From positions 1 through 6,567 of the forward strand of contig USFL01000090.1 in the NCBI GenBank assembly GCA_900553905.1: 6,567 nucleotides of DNA, given 5' to 3'. Positions 5,198 to 6,567 of the stretch are shown here, one piece after another. The position numbers and the translations under genes are program-made. The notes beneath the pieces were generated by a model, which was not told the DNA's origin, did no database searches, and saw only the letters and a program-made list of their open reading frames with translations. How positions within the stretch are numbered: position 1 is the stretch's first letter; every line of letters starts with the position of its first letter. Origin of the DNA: an uncultured Eubacteriales bacterium. Lineage in GTDB: Bacteria; Bacillota; Clostridia; Christensenellales; Aristaeellaceae.

Positions 5198-6567
5198 GTG
5201 CTTGTGTCCATGACGGTGCGCAACATCGCGCTGATCGAGCAGCTTCAATTGGAATTTCAAAAAGGCATGCAGGTGCTCAGCGGCGAAACCGGCGCAGGCA
5301 AGTCCATCATCGTCGACAGCATCAACCTGGTGCTTGGCGAGCGCGCCGACCGCGGCTTGATTCGCTCCGGATGCGACCGCGCCTCCGTGGAAGCGCTGGT
5401 GGACATTTCCGACTGCCCGCAGGCGGCGGCCGTGCTGGCCGAGCAGCAGCTGGAGGCCGAGGGCGGGCTGATCAGCATCCAGCGGGAAATCTCCACGGGG
5501 GAACGCAACCTGTGCCGCGTGTGCGGGGTGATCGTACCGCTGGCCTTTCTGCGGCGGCTGACGGCGCTGCTGGTGGATGTGCACGGACAGCACGCGCACC
5601 AGAGCCTGCTGGATGCGAAAAACCATATGGCGTTCCTCGATTCCTTCGGAGACGCGGCTTTTGAGGCGCAGAAACGCAGGGTGGAGGAGCGCTACCATCT
5701 GTGGCGCGAAAGCAGCGGCCGTTTCTCAATGCTGCGCAAGGAAAACGAGCAGCGCGCCCAGCAGCAGGAGTATCTGGAAACCCGCGTGCGGGAACTGGAT
5801 GCGGTGCAGCTTGCGCCGGGGGAGACGGAGCGCCTGACGGCCGAACGCGCGCGCTTTGCCAGCGCCGAGCGCATCGACGGCGCGGTGCGGGCCGCCTACG
5901 GCGCGGTGATGGGAGGCGGCAGAGGCGCCAGCGCCATGGACCAGCTGCGCGACGCCATGGAGGCACTGCGCAGGATTGAGGAGCTGGACCCGCGCTACAA
6001 GGCGCTGGCAGACCGTCTTGCCTCAACGTTCTATGAAGCGGAGGAGCTGGGGATCGAGCTTCGGGATGTGCTGGAAAGCGAGAATTTTGACCCGGAGCGC
6101 AACGAGGCCGTGCAGGAGCGTCTAGACCTGATTCGCCGCCTGGAGCGCCGGTACGGCATGCCGGCCGAGGAGCTGGCCGCGCATCACGAGGAGATGAAGG
6201 ATGAGCTGGCGCGTCTGGAGAACATGGACGAGCGCCTGCGGCGGGCCGAGGCGGATTATAAGGAAAAGCTCAAGGCCTACCGCACCGAGGCGGCGCTTTT
6301 GACCCAGGCGCGCCAGGCTCTGGCCGCACGGTTCGAAAGCCTGATGGAGGCGCAGCTGCGCGATCTGGGCATGCAAAACACGCGCTTTTCCTGTGTCTTT
6401 GAGCCGCCGGAGCCCGGCCGCAAGCGGGTGCCCACCGCCAGGGGCGACGACCATGTGTGCTTCTATATCGCGCCAAACCCCGGTGAACCCCTCAGCCCGC
6501 TGGACAAGACCGCCTCCGGCGGCGAGCTTTCGCGCCTGATGCTGGCGATGAAGGCGGCAGGCGCGGA
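5198..6567 (+). CDS. recN: DNA repair protein RecN, 3' end missing
   Basis: SMC-like ATPase that acts early in double-strand break repair, bringing DNA ends together with RecA. The frame runs without a stop from GTG 5198 to the window edge, giving 456 codons. The family has about 550-570 residues, so roughly 100 are missing, with Walker B and the D- and H-loops. Start choice: MLVSMTVRNIALIEQL fits the RecN N-terminus, with a good ribosome binding site. Visible are Walker A GETGAGKS (29-36), LVDVHGQHAHQSLLD (the Q-loop region, HGQHAHQ at 129-135), a long charged helical coiled-coil region from about 150 to 400, the conserved LDLIRRLERRYG (309-320), NPGEPLSPLDKTASGGELSR with the ABC signature SGGELSR at 440-446, and MLAMK after it. 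The segment after REISTGERN reads LCRVCGVIVPLAFLR, where the family usually has a short R..ING-type motif. Last gene of the nadK-argR-recN run. Confidence 0.96.
   Translation, partial: MLVSMTVRNIALIEQLQLEFQKGMQVLSGETGAGKSIIVDSINLVLGERADRGLIRSGCDRASVEALVDISDCPQAAAVLAEQQLEAEGGLISIQREISTGERNLCRVCGVIVPLAFLRRLTALLVDVHGQHAHQSLLDAKNHMAFLDSFGDAAFEAQKRRVEERYHLWRESSGRFSMLRKENEQRAQQQEYLETRVRELDAVQLAPGETERLTAERARFASAERIDGAVRAAYGAVMGGGRGASAMDQLRDAMEALRRIEELDPRYKALADRLASTFYEAEELGIELRDVLESENFDPERNEAVQERLDLIRRLERRYGMPAEELAAHHEEMKDELARLENMDERLRRAEADYKEKLKAYRTEAALLTQARQALAARFESLMEAQLRDLGMQNTRFSCVFEPPEPGRKRVPTARGDDHVCFYIAPNPGEPLSPLDKTASGGELSRLMLAMKAAGA

Noticed and set aside
4102..5226. 374-codon open frame on the - strand across nadK, argR and the start of recN
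   Set aside because: It crosses three clear + strand genes and their gaps, has no family resemblance or convincing ribosome binding site, and is explained by codon bias.

Overview
The window holds six closely packed genes, all on the + strand, with no RNA genes, mobile elements or CRISPR. The order is ddl (5' end cut off), dxs, tlyA, then a short AT-rich promoter region, then nadK, argR and recN (3' end cut off). dxs-tlyA-nadK-argR-recN is a conserved core block of Clostridia and other Firmicutes. The DNA is GC-rich with strong third-position GC, and ribosome binding sites are mostly AAGGAG-like. The best guess is a high-GC anaerobic member of the Clostridia (Oscillospirales or Christensenellales type). 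This rests on gene order and protein signatures only; I cannot name a genus.

Bases 1-3769 look like one transcription unit, whose start lies upstream of the window. D-alanine--D-alanine ligase (peptidoglycan precursor) is followed after 18 bases by DXS (first step of the MEP isoprenoid pathway, which feeds undecaprenyl phosphate among other products). DXS overlaps by 11 bases the TlyA-family rRNA 2'-O-methyltransferase. The ligase stands where xseA/xseB/ispA would stand in the B. subtilis version of this cluster.

Bases 3770-3855 are the only real non-coding gap and the most interesting spot. They hold a 42-base near-perfect palindrome made of two tandem TGCAT-N4-ATGCA boxes, which resemble the ArgR operator (ARG box) of high-GC bacteria. 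A sigma-A type promoter has its -35 inside the palindrome and an extended -10 directly after it. Since argR is the second gene downstream, this is plausibly an autoregulatory operator. It would put NAD kinase, ArgR and possibly RecN under arginine control.

Bases 3856-6567 then hold NAD kinase (NADPH supply), the arginine repressor/activator and the start of the DNA-repair ATPase RecN, with gaps of 18 and 31 bases and good ribosome binding sites, consistent with one operon. Apart from the operator, the window is ordinary core genome. The other observations are modest sequence variations in family motifs.
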